The notes under the pieces were generated by a model. That model saw only the letters and a program-made list of their open reading frames with translations, ran no database searches and had not been told where the DNA came from. DNA of 55,517 nucleotides. Origin: Paraburkholderia domus. GTDB lineage: Bacteria > Pseudomonadota > Gammaproteobacteria > Burkholderiales > Burkholderiaceae. Of the stretch, positions 8,470 through 17,203 are shown piece by piece (position 1 is the stretch's first letter; each line of letters opens with the position of its first letter). The position numbers and the translations under genes were made by a program. The stretch covers positions 1-55,517 of the forward strand of contig NZ_CAJNAT010000040.1 in the NCBI RefSeq assembly GCF_905220705.1, written 5' to 3'.

Positions 8470-8475
8470 CTCCAT

Positions 8476-8956
8476 CTCCTTTCATACTTTCAAAAGCACC
8501 GCAGAACAGTGCGTCTATCGCCTTGATTCCATTCGTTATCCGGTCCACATTGAGAAAGACGATGCACACTTCATCGCCTTCCGGCGGTGCGGGCGTCTTC
8601 AGCCTGGCTGGAGTAGCGGCGACATGTCCGCGACCGCAGGTGGATCGAGCGCCTGCTTTCGCTGCCGCCTGTGCACGGGGCCGGCGCGTGTCGCAGGGAG
8701 TGATCGCTCCAGTCGTGCAAAATCTGGCGGCAGTCGCAGGCAGAGCCTTATGCAACACGGCCCTTCGGTACCATGGCTTGCGCGCAATCAGAAAGTGCGC
8801 GAATCGTCGATCGGCAAAGTCTTTCAAGACATGCCGCCAGCACATGGACAAAAGGGACGAGTACGCCGGCTGGAAATTACCGAATTGCGGAGCACCCTCA
8901 TCATGAGGATATGATTTTCATGGCCTGCTCCATCATTCAGCCCGATACGGCAGTTA
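8476..8956. other. Intergenic, porin upstream region
   Basis: About 480 bp between the porin start and the end of the PagL-like gene. Overlapping frames cover it on both strands, but none shows a family motif or a ribosome site. It probably holds the porin promoter and leader, though no convincing -35/-10 pair was identified. Confidence 0.45.
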
Positions 8957-9523
8957 TTAGAAGTCGTACTGCAGATATAACTCGCTGAAGTTGATGCCGG
9001 GATTCGGCTGCTCGAGACCCGCGTTCGACAGATGCTGGAAGCGGAACCCCGCCAGGTAGTTCTGATGTGCGCCGAACTGCGCGCCGAACCCCACCATGTC
9101 GGCAAACTGGAATGACGACGAAAACGAGCGGTCCTGCGTTTCCTGCACATGGGAGAGCATTCGCACGCCGACGCCTGCCTCGACATAGGGGCGTAACCAC
9201 CCTGAGCTTTTGATGAAGCGGAACACTGGCGTCACGCCGAATTCCCAGATATCCGGATGCACGGTGTGGCCTTCCCGGATATCCCACCAGGAGGCATGCG
9301 CTTCCGCGACCAGGGTGAAGTGATATCCGCCGATGTCCCACCATCGCAGGCCGGGATCCCATACGCCGCCCATATCTGCCTTCCTCACGTCGTGGTCGGC
9401 CACACCTGCTGCGAACTGTACCCCTAACTGGGTGGCATCCGCGGCTGAACACGCAATGGCCAGCGCACTGAGCACGGTTACATTGACGATCGTTTTTTGC
9501 CGTGACTGTTTCCCGATATGCAT
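8957..9523 (-). CDS. pagL: Acyloxyacyl hydrolase, lipid A 3-O-deacylase PagL-like
   Basis: An outer-membrane beta-barrel enzyme of about 188 residues that removes the 3-linked acyl chain of lipid A. A signal peptide near residues 8-31 ends ACSAADA. The PagL signature is RFQHLSNAGLEQPNPGINF, with His164 and Ser166 as catalytic residues; the chain ends in YDF, usual for outer-membrane barrels. By my recollection of the Pseudomonas enzyme the third catalytic residue is a Glu 14 positions after the His; here that position is Asn178, with Glu181 nearby, so the triad may differ. ATG at 9523 (MHIGK) starts the signal peptide properly; an ATG 33 bases upstream is possible. Confidence 0.82.
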   Translation of the reverse strand: MHIGKQSRQKTIVNVTVLSALAIACSAADATQLGVQFAAGVADHDVRKADMGGVWDPGLRWWDIGGYHFTLVAEAHASWWDIREGHTVHPDIWEFGVTPVFRFIKSSGWLRPYVEAGVGVRMLSHVQETQDRSFSSSFQFADMVGFGAQFGAHQNYLAGFRFQHLSNAGLEQPNPGINFSELYLQYDF

Positions 9524-9638
9524 GAAGACTTCCGAAGGAGGAGCGCGCCTGGGCATGCCCTGACGCTGGATTCGGATACGCCTGAATCTTCGCGACCCGC
9601 TTCAAGGCCGCCGTCAAGCGAACGCTTTGACGGTTGAC

Positions 9639-9839
9639 CTAACCCTTCGTAATCTTTACGTCGTATCCCGCCTCGGTGAACGCGATGAGGAACTCCTCGG
9701 CCATCAGCCACGATTCGACCCGCACGGTCATCGCGTTGACGTCGACATCGATCTTTGCGTCAGGGTCGACGGTCCGGATGGCATGAGCGATGACCTCTAC
9801 GTCATTGCTGCCTGTCAGTTCAATCAGCTTGAATTCCAT
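9639..9839 (-). CDS. Copper-chaperone-like (HMA fold) protein without the CxxC motif
   Basis: A 66-residue protein with the beta-alpha-beta-beta-alpha-beta pattern of heavy-metal-associated domains. It runs MEFKLIEL, a helix AHAIRTVDPDAKI, DVDVNAMTVRVES, a second helix AEEFLIAFTEAGY and a last strand. In a normal metal chaperone the first loop is MTCxxC; here it is LTGSNDV, so both metal-binding Cys are gone. The rest of the fold is well kept, including the typical VDVNAMTVRV and FTEAGYDV segments. It may have become a protein-interaction or regulatory domain. It lies alone, 238 bp from the DUF3331 gene. Confidence 0.7.
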   Translation of the reverse strand: MEFKLIELTGSNDVEVIAHAIRTVDPDAKIDVDVNAMTVRVESWLMAEEFLIAFTEAGYDVKITKG

Positions 9840-10077
9840 TTTTCAATCCATTTAATCGAGGGTGCTAATCATGTTGTAAATCGATGATGCAATTGGCAAA
9901 ACAGAATGTGGGGGCTGCGTCGCGTGTCGGGATGATGTGCCATGGACACTGTATGAAGCGGTCCCGGCGTCAGGCCAGTCGCGATTCATGCAGTCGCCCG
10001 TAGCGCGGACGGATGACCCCACAGGCTCGCCTTTGTCTCTTTTGCCGCGCTAGTGACCGTGGCGCAACTGCGCCGGC

Positions 10078-10362
10078 TCATGACGCTCGCGCAACGGCGT
10101 CCGTGGCGATCATTGCGGCGCGGTTTCCTGGCGGCGGCCTGCCGGTGGGCCGATAGACAGCCTCGCCCCGATGGATCTTCCTGCCAGAAACGGCGCAATA
10201 GCCGTTCCGGGTGGCCACGCCCAGACGCCACCGCTGCTCGCCATAATGGCATCGCCCACTCTCGACCCAGCGGACCAGCAGATGGTTGGCGGACGACTCG
10301 AGAACCGTTATCAACAGGCCATTGGCTGCTGCCTGAAACGTTTCCATGGTGGCAACGTACAT
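10078..10362 (-). CDS. DUF3331 domain protein
   Basis: A 94-residue protein matching the DUF3331 pattern of Burkholderia-group bacteria. It has LVRWVESGRCHYGEQRWRLG, then NGYCAVSGRKIHRGEAVYRP, with a Cys pair reminiscent of a small zinc-binding module (only two Cys and two His in the core). The function of the family is unknown. ATG at 10362 is used; longer versions lack similarity. It is one of the stronger signs that the window comes from the Burkholderia group. Confidence 0.7.
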   Translation of the reverse strand: MYVATMETFQAAANGLLITVLESSANHLLVRWVESGRCHYGEQRWRLGVATRNGYCAVSGRKIHRGEAVYRPTGRPPPGNRAAMIATDAVARAS

Positions 10363-10669
10363 GACTGAAAACCCTTAATCGACCAGGAGCAGGGCCGCTC
10401 CAGCGGTTCCAATCCCTTCTGCTTTGGGCTGTCGCTCCAGCCGTACCCGCCGGGACGTGTGGGGCAGGCATCCTGTCGATCCGGACGACATTCGCCCGCG
10501 TCATCCATCCCTGCATTGCGTTTCAAACTGCAACAGCCCATCGTGTCCCATTCGCGCCGTGACGCCTTGGCGGTGAACGGGCCGGGGCGTACCGCCTGTG
10601 AAGAAAACGCGGAAACGAGCCGGCATCGGCCGGTGGCTTGCCCGGCCGATGCGGCCATCACACACTACG

Positions 10670-11350
10670 TCAGCTGCGGTCTGAATCCAGCTGCTCCTTG
10701 TTGTTCACCACGTCCTGCGCCTTCTGATAGCTTTCGATCAGAAGCTGGTAGGCCGGGAAGACCGCGCTGTACGCTTCGGCGAATTGCAACGCGTCCGGAC
10801 GATGCCAGGTCTGCTGGATTTCGGAGCAGACCGCTGCGGTATCGATCGGCACGACGCCGGCCTGGACGATGCGCGCGAGCGTGATCTCCTGGGCCATCTT
10901 CGAATACGTGCCGGATGCGTCGACCACGGCGAACACCTTGTAGCCGGCCTGGACCGCGCTGATGCTGGGGAACGCGAGACAGACACTTGTAATCGTGCCG
11001 GCGATGATCAGCGTCTTGCGGCCCGTCGCCTCGACCGCAGCCACGAAGTCCGGATTGTCCCAGGCATTGATCTGGCCTTTGCGGGCGACGTATTTTGCAT
11101 GGGGCGCATACTCGTGTATTTCCGGAATCAGCGGGCCGTTGGGACCCTGCGGCACGGAGGCCGTGCTGATGACAGGGATCTTCGCGAGCGTGGCGATCTT
11201 GGCGAGTGTCGTCACGTTGGCCCTCAACTCCGGAACGTTCAGATCCTTCACAGTCTGGAACAGGCCGCTCTGGTGATCGATCAGCAGCATCGCGGCGTCG
11301 TTGGGGTCGATGACGGGACGCTGGCCGTTGAAGTTGGCAGGTGAGCTCAT
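10670..11350 (-). CDS. Isochorismatase-family cysteine hydrolase
   Basis: A 226-residue hydrolase with Asp25 in MLLIDHQSGL and nucleophilic Cys124 in GTITSVCLAFP. It is the YcaC-type branch of the isochorismatase superfamily, as is the homologue at 5424-6062. GGAG lies 7 bases before ATG at 11350, which supports this start over an in-frame ATG 48 bases upstream. It lies downstream of the bd-oxidase operon on the same strand, with about 110 bp between. The substrate is not known; some relatives act on small amides or imides, and YcaC-type genes often respond to oxidative stress. Confidence 0.85.
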   Translation of the reverse strand: MSSPANFNGQRPVIDPNDAAMLLIDHQSGLFQTVKDLNVPELRANVTTLAKIATLAKIPVISTASVPQGPNGPLIPEIHEYAPHAKYVARKGQINAWDNPDFVAAVEATGRKTLIIAGTITSVCLAFPSISAVQAGYKVFAVVDASGTYSKMAQEITLARIVQAGVVPIDTAAVCSEIQQTWHRPDALQFAEAYSAVFPAYQLLIESYQKAQDVVNNKEQLDSDRS

Positions 11351-11459
11351 GGTGTTTCTCCTGTTGAAATGAGAGGGTTGGCCGAACCAGTGCGCCAAGG
11401 TTTTGGACGACCTTCGAGGTCACGCTTTCGCGTTGGTACACTGGAATACCGGATCGGCA

Positions 11460-11660
11460 TTACAGTGTTGAAAACAGCATGATCGTCAGATGCAGCACGC
11501 CGCAGACGGCGGCGAACAGCGCGACCGACGCAACGTAAAGCACGATTGCCCAGCGAAGCTGCCGGCGCAGCGGCTTGTCGGTCACGTATGCGACGAGCGC
11601 TGCCGCGGCGAGCGTCACGCGCTGCCGCGATATCTTTTCCAGAGCAGCCCGCAACCCCAC
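11460..11660 (-). CDS. Small membrane protein, DUF2474/CydX-like position
   Basis: A 66-residue protein with one clear membrane helix (AIVLYVASVALFAAVCGVLH) preceded by a basic KPLRRQLRW segment. It starts 3 bp after the end of cydB. Tiny single-helix proteins at this place (CydX, DUF2474, YbgT) stabilise bd oxidases, and the PLRRQLRW…LYVASVAL pattern resembles DUF2474. It is longer than most, with an extra N-terminal basic helix. The role as an oxidase subunit is inferred from position and topology. Confidence 0.65.
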   Translation of the reverse strand: MGLRAALEKISRQRVTLAAAALVAYVTDKPLRRQLRWAIVLYVASVALFAAVCGVLHLTIMLFSTL

Positions 11661-11663
11661 GGC

Positions 11664-12656
11664 TTAACCCTCCTTCGAGGCGTTCACCTTGCCGCGAAAT
11701 ACCCAGTAGGCGAACGCGTTGTATCCGAGGACGACCGGCAGCATGACGGCGGAGCCCGTAGCGACCATGAGCTGGCTGCCGTGCGCGGCGGCCGCGCTGT
11801 CGAACGGGAGACTGAACGGCACGACATAGGGCCATAGCGTGATCACGAACCCGAGCAGCAGTACGGCGACGGTGGCGAGACTGAACACGAGCGGCCGGCT
11901 GTCCGAGCGGTTTCGCAACGACACGAATGCCATGAGCCACAACCCGAAACTCACCACGCCGGGGAGCACGAGCATGAGCGGGCGGCTTTGCCACAACGCG
12001 GCAACGGTCGGCGTGGTCGCGGCCAGCGCGCAAACCAGCACGGACAGTAGCAGGAACGCGATCAGCACGAACCACAGCACCCCCGTCTCGTAGCGCTGGA
12101 GCCTTCCGCCCGTTTTCCAGCGTATCCAGCCCGCGCCCAGCGTCGCGTAGCCCGCCACCGCGGTGAGGCCCATCAGACAGTTGAAACCGGTGAACACGTC
12201 CAGCGTCTGCCCGGCGAACTGGCCATGCGCGACGGACACGCTGCCGGAGAGCATGGCGCCTGCCACCAGTCCCTGGCAGAACGCAGCGACGGTCGAGCCG
12301 AGGCAAAACGCGTGATCCCAGAACCGCTTGAAGGGCGTGTGGACCCGGAACTCCATCCCGACGCCTCGAAAACCCAGTGACACCAACATCAGCATGAAGG
12401 GCAGATAGAACGCGGGCACGAGGATCGCATAGGCGAGCGGAAATGCGCCGAACAGCACGATGGCCGCGAGGATCAGCCACGTCTCGTTGCCGTCCCAGAC
12501 GGGCGCGATGCTTTCAACCAGCTCGTCGCGTTCTTCCGGGCGACGCGCGCTGAGCAGCAGGATGCCGACGCCGAGATCGAATCCGTCCAGCAGGACGTAC
12601 ATCGTGACGGCGAACGCCACGATCAGGATGCAGGCAAGGCTAAGCGGATCGTTCAT
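11664..12656 (-). CDS. cydB: Cytochrome bd-type quinol oxidase subunit II
   Basis: A 330-residue polytopic inner-membrane protein, subunit II of a bd-type quinol oxidase. Recognisable segments are YVLLDGFDLGVGILLL near residue 20, PVWDGNETWLILA, and LWPYVVPFSLPF near the C-terminus. The ATG at 12656-12654 overlaps the cydA stop by 4 bp (ATGA), so the two are translationally coupled and the longer upstream extension is excluded. Together with the subunit I type it forms a cyanide-insensitive (CIO) oxidase. It supports respiration at low oxygen or when haem-copper oxidases are blocked. Confidence 0.95.
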   Translation of the reverse strand: MNDPLSLACILIVAFAVTMYVLLDGFDLGVGILLLSARRPEERDELVESIAPVWDGNETWLILAAIVLFGAFPLAYAILVPAFYLPFMLMLVSLGFRGVGMEFRVHTPFKRFWDHAFCLGSTVAAFCQGLVAGAMLSGSVSVAHGQFAGQTLDVFTGFNCLMGLTAVAGYATLGAGWIRWKTGGRLQRYETGVLWFVLIAFLLLSVLVCALAATTPTVAALWQSRPLMLVLPGVVSFGLWLMAFVSLRNRSDSRPLVFSLATVAVLLLGFVITLWPYVVPFSLPFDSAAAAHGSQLMVATGSAVMLPVVLGYNAFAYWVFRGKVNASKEG

Positions 12657-14065
12657 CGTGCATCTCCATGACGTCCGGCGACACCGGCGATATGGTCCGG
12701 AGGCATCAGCACGCGCTTGAGCGATCCGCCATACGGGGAAGCCTCGGGCGCGGCATCTGGACCCTTGCGGATCCTTCTGCCGGTGATGCCGATGAACGCA
12801 GCCAGAAAGAGCGCATAGGCAACAGCGAACAGTGCGGTCGAAAAGGCGATATTCGAGCCTGCAATCGGCGAAACGGCATCGGCGGTGCGCAGATACCCGT
12901 AGATCACCCAGGGCTGACGCCCGATCTCCGATGTGTACCAGCCCGCGATTGTCGCAACGAAGCCGACAGGCATCATGTACTGGATCATCCGGTGAAACCA
13001 GGTGGCCGAGAACAGGCGCCCGCGCAGCCGCAGCCATACACTCATGCAGGCCGCCGTGAACATCAGAAGTCCGACCAGGAACATGGTGCGAAACGCGTAG
13101 AAGACGGGTGCCATTGGCGGACGGTTCGCCTCGGGCGTATTCTTCAGGCCCGGAACCGCGCCGTCCAAGGTCCGGGTGACAATCAGGCTGCCGAGAAACG
13201 GGATGCCGAACTGCATGCCATTGCGCGCTTCGCGCTGATGCGGCGTAATGAAAAGCAGATACGGCGCACGAAGTGTGGAGTCCCAGTATCCTTCCATCGC
13301 CTGGAATTTCGCCGGCTGATAGTCAAACATCCGGAAGCCGACTGTATCGCCGAGCGGCAGCTGGAAGGCGATCGCGATGGCAGCGAAGCCGAGCCCCATC
13401 GAAAACGTCCGCTGTGCGAAATCCAGATGTCGACGCCGGAGGAGGTAGTAGGCGCCCACGCCAGCGACGAAGAACGACACGGACAGATAGGCCGCCAGCA
13501 GCATGTGCGGCAGACGCACGGTATACGACGGATTGAAGATCACCCGCAGTCGGTCGATCACGTGAAACTGGTGAGTTGTCGCATCGAACACGACACCGTC
13601 CGGCGTATGCATCCACGAGTTCGCCGCAAGAATCCACGACGCCGAGATCGTTGTTCCTAGCGCGACCATGAGCGTGGCGAAGAAATGAATCCGGGGTCCC
13701 ACGCGCCCCATGCCGAACAGCATGATGCCGAGGAATCCCGCCTCGAGGAAAAAAGCGGTCAGAACCTCTAATGCGATGAGCGGGCCAATCACTGGCCCAG
13801 CCAGTTTCGCAAACCCGGCGAAGTTAGTGCCGAACTCGAACGACAGTACGATGCCGCTCACTACCCCCACGCCGAAGCCGAGCGCAAAGATGACGAGCCA
13901 GAAGCGGTAGATGCGCAGATACAGTTCATCCCGTGTTTTCAGCCACAGTCCCTCGACCACCGCCAGAAAAGTCGCGAGACCGATCGACATGGTCGGGAAG
14001 ATGATGTGGAACGTCACCGTCAGCCCGAACTGGACGCGGGAGAGTATCACTGGATCGAATGTCAT
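12653..14065 (-). CDS. cydA: Cytochrome bd-type quinol oxidase subunit I (CIO type)
   Basis: A 470-residue subunit I that oxidises quinol and carries the haems. Seen are SRVQFGLTVTFHIIFP with the haem-ligand His20, VRLPHMLLAAYLS with a second His, and MPVGFVATIAGWYTSEIGRQ, which includes the conserved Met and GRQP region. The quinol loop between helices 6 and 7 is short, as in the CIO class rather than the E. coli long-loop class. It overlaps the upstream 88-residue protein by 4 bp and cydB by 4 bp. This is one coupled operon reading toward lower coordinates. Confidence 0.95.
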   Translation of the reverse strand: MTFDPVILSRVQFGLTVTFHIIFPTMSIGLATFLAVVEGLWLKTRDELYLRIYRFWLVIFALGFGVGVVSGIVLSFEFGTNFAGFAKLAGPVIGPLIALEVLTAFFLEAGFLGIMLFGMGRVGPRIHFFATLMVALGTTISASWILAANSWMHTPDGVVFDATTHQFHVIDRLRVIFNPSYTVRLPHMLLAAYLSVSFFVAGVGAYYLLRRRHLDFAQRTFSMGLGFAAIAIAFQLPLGDTVGFRMFDYQPAKFQAMEGYWDSTLRAPYLLFITPHQREARNGMQFGIPFLGSLIVTRTLDGAVPGLKNTPEANRPPMAPVFYAFRTMFLVGLLMFTAACMSVWLRLRGRLFSATWFHRMIQYMMPVGFVATIAGWYTSEIGRQPWVIYGYLRTADAVSPIAGSNIAFSTALFAVAYALFLAAFIGITGRRIRKGPDAAPEASPYGGSLKRVLMPPDHIAGVAGRHGDAR

Positions 14066-14328
14066 TTGCTGCTGTCCTTCATCTTCACCCCGGAATTGAC
14101 GTCTGGCATACGTGTCGGTCCGATATGGAGGGGGGCGGCATCGTCTGACGGCCGGCTATCCGTGTGGTGCCATGCATAGAGGGCGAGCGCGACGAACGAC
14201 ACCAGTACGGCGAAGCCGATGAAATCGCCGAATATCTTGATTAGGGCCATCGCGCCGAAGATGCCGGCAACGCTCAGTAGTACAACGACGGCAATGCCAG
14301 CAAGCCGCGATTCACGTTCAGTTTTCAT
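14062..14328 (-). CDS. Small two-helix membrane protein of the bd-oxidase operon
   Basis: An 88-residue protein with two membrane helices (about residues 10-29 and 36-53) and a polar C-terminal tail. AAGGTGA lies about 6 bases before ATG at 14328, and the gene overlaps cydA by 4 bp. It is first in the oxidase operon. No named family was recognised. By position it may help assembly or stability of the oxidase. The region upstream (14329-14519) should hold the operon promoter; no FNR/ANR-type box was seen. Confidence 0.7.
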   Translation of the reverse strand: MKTERESRLAGIAVVVLLSVAGIFGAMALIKIFGDFIGFAVLVSFVALALYAWHHTDSRPSDDAAPLHIGPTRMPDVNSGVKMKDSSK

Positions 14329-14519
14329 GGACTGTCACCTTCGGGTCCTGTGCGCGATACGCAGTGAACGGCTTCTGGGCATCGGACGGCGGGGCCAGGC
14401 GGGGCGGCTGCCGCAGGCGCTGCCCCGTTCGGGCGAGAATCAAGTGTAGGGCCCGGTGCAAGCCGCCGGTAGCCGCGCATAGCGGAACATCATGTTTCCA
14501 TCTGTCGAACGGCACGGGC

Positions 14520-15461
14520 TCACCTCGCTTGCAGCTGCGCGCGTGCTGCGCCTTGTTGCGAATCGGAGCGGTCGGGCGTTCGATGTCGGCTGTCCGAGCC
14601 GGACGGAATGACGGTCACCGTGCAGGTGGTGCCCGCTGCGAGCAGTTGCCCGTCAGGGACATCGTCGAGATGAATGCGCACGGGAACGCGCTGCGCGAGC
14701 CGCACCCACGTGAAGACAGGGTTGACGTCGGCAAGCAGCGTCGAGCCCGCGGGATTGTCGCGATCGCTGATGCCGCGCGCGATGCTCTCGACGTGACCGG
14801 TTATTACGTCGCCCCCTGCAAGCAGACGGACTTCCGCGCGATCGCCGACATGCACGTGGGGCAGCTTGGTCTCTTCGAAGTAGCCATACACCCAGTAAGA
14901 GTGACTGTCGATCAGCGCGAGGCGTGCAACGCCTGCTGCCGCATAGTCGCCCGGATAGAGATTCAGATTGGTCACATAGCCGTCCACCGGCGCGCGGACT
15001 TCGCTGCGCGTAAGGTTCAGGCGTGCGACGTCCCGTGCGGCTAGCGCGCCCTGATAGTTGGCGAGAGCCTGCCGCGCCTGGGCGCCGGCGTCTTCGCGGC
15101 TTTCCGCCGAAATGACCGAGCCTTCGAGTTGCGCGCGCCTTGCCGCCTGCTGGTTGCGCATGTCCAGTTCCGACTTGCGCAGGGCGACCTGGGCTTCGGC
15201 CTGGTCGAGTGCGTAACGAAAACGAGCCTGATCGATGTGGAACAGTACGTCGCCGCGGTGGACGATCTCGTTGTCGCCGACAAGCACGTCGGTGACGATG
15301 CCCGACACGTCTGGCGCGATGTTGATCACCTTGGCGCGCACGCGCCCGTCGCGGGTCCATGGTGCGTACATGTAGTGGTTCCACAACGTGTAGCCGAGAA
15401 AAACCGCAATGGCGAAAACCAGCAGCGTGATCATGAAACGAACCAGCGACTGAAGACTCAT
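14520..15461 (-). CDS. HlyD-family periplasmic adaptor (AaeA/EmrA-like)
   Basis: A 313-residue membrane-fusion protein with one N-terminal membrane helix (residues 8-27) and YAPWTRDGRVRAKVINIAPD, typical of AaeA-like adaptors. A lipoyl-type domain follows (VHRGDVLFHIDQ), then a helical hairpin (RKSELDMRNQQAARRAQLEG) and the second half-lipoyl segment SEVRAPVDGYVTNLNLYPGD. It bridges an inner-membrane transporter and an outer-membrane channel. It is last in the efflux operon, 33 bp after the DUF1656 gene. With FUSC and the outer-membrane protein it should export aromatic or fusaric acids. The polar, Ser/Gln/Arg-rich C-terminus is longer than usual. Confidence 0.9.
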   Translation of the reverse strand: MSLQSLVRFMITLLVFAIAVFLGYTLWNHYMYAPWTRDGRVRAKVINIAPDVSGIVTDVLVGDNEIVHRGDVLFHIDQARFRYALDQAEAQVALRKSELDMRNQQAARRAQLEGSVISAESREDAGAQARQALANYQGALAARDVARLNLTRSEVRAPVDGYVTNLNLYPGDYAAAGVARLALIDSHSYWVYGYFEETKLPHVHVGDRAEVRLLAGGDVITGHVESIARGISDRDNPAGSTLLADVNPVFTWVRLAQRVPVRIHLDDVPDGQLLAAGTTCTVTVIPSGSDSRHRTPDRSDSQQGAARAQLQAR

Positions 15462-15494
15462 GATGGCGTCTTGAGATGAAAGGAAGTGAAACGG

Positions 15495-15695
15495 TTATGT
15501 GCCAAGCAGCAGACTGACGCCGCTGAACAGACAGACGAACAGCGCGGCCCGGAACAGCGCGGGATGCCATACATGACGGAAAAGCCCCATGCGGGCCAGT
15601 GCCCGGTCGACGATCCAGTACACCATCGCGCAACCCAGGAAGAGGGGAAGCAGGGTGGGGACCAGCAGCGAGAGGAGAACGATTTCACGGGGCAT
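15495..15695 (-). CDS. DUF1656 (AaeX-like) small membrane protein
   Basis: A 66-residue protein with two membrane helices (LLVPTLLPLFLGCAMVYWIV and ALFVCLFSGVSLLL) joined by a basic loop ending HPALFRAA, the DUF1656 signature. Such proteins are always found with FUSC pumps and HlyD adaptors, but their role is unproven. The start overlaps the end of the outer-membrane channel gene by 11 bp, which indicates translational coupling. Confidence 0.9.
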   Translation of the reverse strand: MPREIVLLSLLVPTLLPLFLGCAMVYWIVDRALARMGLFRHVWHPALFRAALFVCLFSGVSLLLGT

Positions 15696-17151
15696 GGACA
15701 GACGCTCCCTGGGGCGCGGCAGAGGCGCTGGTTTCGATGCCGCCGCCCAGTGCTGTCATCAGTTGCGCCCACGCATCGAGGCGCGCGGCGCGCGCGAGCG
15801 CGAGACTTTGTTGCGCCCGCAACAGTTCGGTCTGCGTGGCGAGCACGTTCAGATAGTCGGTCATGCCGATGCGATAGCCTTTTTCTGCGTAGCCGAACGC
15901 TTCCTGGGCCGATTGCAGCGACGTTTCCACGGCAGCCTGCTGCTCAGCCAGCGACCGCAGCGAAATCACCTGATCCGCCACCCTCTGGAAAGCTGCGAGC
16001 ACTGTCTGGTTGTAGGTATCGACGGCCAGGTCGTAGCCGGCGACCGCGACGCCGTAGTGTCCCTTGCGCAGCCCGCCGTCGAACAGCGGCAGCGAAATCG
16101 CCGCGCCGAATGAGTGGTCGATCGCGTTGTGGTTCACGAACGTGAAGAAGCCGCCGAAAGCGGCGGACGCGAGGCCCGCGCTCGCGATCAGATCAATGTT
16201 CGGATAGAAGTCGGCCTTGGCCGCCTTGATCCCCTTGGCCGCAGCCTCAACGCGCCAGCGCTGCGCGACGATATCCGGGCGATGTCCGACCAGTTCAGCG
16301 GGCAACGTGGCGGGCAGTGCGACAGGAACGTCGAGGTGCAGCCCCGGCCGCGCGAGCTGCTCGCCTGCGCCCGGTCCTGCGCCTGTCAATACCGCAAGCT
16401 GGTTGCGCGCGAGCGCGATCTGCCGTTCGAACTGTTTGATCTGCGCGCGCGTTGCGGCGACTGGCGTGCGTGCCTCGCTCAGTTCCAGCCGGCTCGCGAG
16501 ACCGGCGCGCGCGCGGCGCTCCATGATGTCGACGATGCGTTGCTCACGAGCGAGCGTCGCGGATGCGATGTCGTGCAGTTCGTATTGCAGCGACAGTTCG
16601 ACGTACCCACGCACGACCGAAGCTTCGAGCAGCAGTTGCGCTTCGCGCGCATCGGCGGCTGCGGCCTGAACGGCATCGAGCGCGCTTTCCAGGGTCGCGC
16701 GGTTTTTGCCCCACAGATCGAGTTGATAGATGAGATCGAGGCCGACCGCGTTGTGCCATACGGTGTCACCGCCCGGCGGGTGCGGGTTCGCATACGCCGA
16801 GAAGCGCCTGCGGGAAAACTCGCCGCTGGCCGAGACGATCGGTTCCCGCGCCGCGCCGGCGATTTGCGCGATCGCGTCGGCCTGATCGAGTCGCGCCTGT
16901 GCAATCCCCATCGCCGGATTGCCGGCGACTGCACGCGAGACCAACTGGTCGAGCTGGGGATCGCCCCAGCGGGACCACCAGCCATCCTGCGGCCATTGCG
17001 CATCGGCGAGCGCGGCGCGGGCCTCGAGGCCGGTCGCGACTGAGTGCGCATCGAGCATTGACGAACGCGACACAATGCCGTCTGTGTTCGCGCACGCCGA
17101 GAGCAGGAGCGCGCCGGTCAACACGAGGAAGGAAGGTAGGCGAATCGGCAT
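15685..17151 (-). CDS. Efflux outer-membrane lipoprotein (NodT/OprM family)
   Basis: A 488-residue TolC-like channel subunit. The signal peptide ends in a lipobox, LLLSACANTDG, so Cys19 should be lipidated. Two OEP repeats are visible, the second starting near VETSLQSAQEAFGYAEKGYR. GWWSRWGDPQLDQLVSRAVA and GYRIGMTDYLNVLATQTELL are family hallmarks. It lies 52 bp downstream of the FUSC gene and overlaps the DUF1656 gene. It forms the exit duct for this operon's pump. Confidence 0.92.
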   Translation of the reverse strand: MPIRLPSFLVLTGALLLSACANTDGIVSRSSMLDAHSVATGLEARAALADAQWPQDGWWSRWGDPQLDQLVSRAVAGNPAMGIAQARLDQADAIAQIAGAAREPIVSASGEFSRRRFSAYANPHPPGGDTVWHNAVGLDLIYQLDLWGKNRATLESALDAVQAAAADAREAQLLLEASVVRGYVELSLQYELHDIASATLAREQRIVDIMERRARAGLASRLELSEARTPVAATRAQIKQFERQIALARNQLAVLTGAGPGAGEQLARPGLHLDVPVALPATLPAELVGHRPDIVAQRWRVEAAAKGIKAAKADFYPNIDLIASAGLASAAFGGFFTFVNHNAIDHSFGAAISLPLFDGGLRKGHYGVAVAGYDLAVDTYNQTVLAAFQRVADQVISLRSLAEQQAAVETSLQSAQEAFGYAEKGYRIGMTDYLNVLATQTELLRAQQSLALARAARLDAWAQLMTALGGGIETSASAAPQGASVHAP

Positions 17152-17203
17152 TGGAACGTATCGTCGAGTCAGGATGGCGAAACAGCAGGACGGGTGCGCG
17201 ATG

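Noticed and set aside
8354..8851. Long minus-strand frame upstream of the porin
   Set aside because: It overlaps the porin start, has no family motif or ribosome site, and is full of Arg/Ala/Pro typical of shadow frames in GC-rich DNA.
10311..10661. 116-residue minus-strand frame overlapping the DUF3331 gene
   Set aside because: It overlaps the recognised DUF3331 start in another frame and shows no motif.
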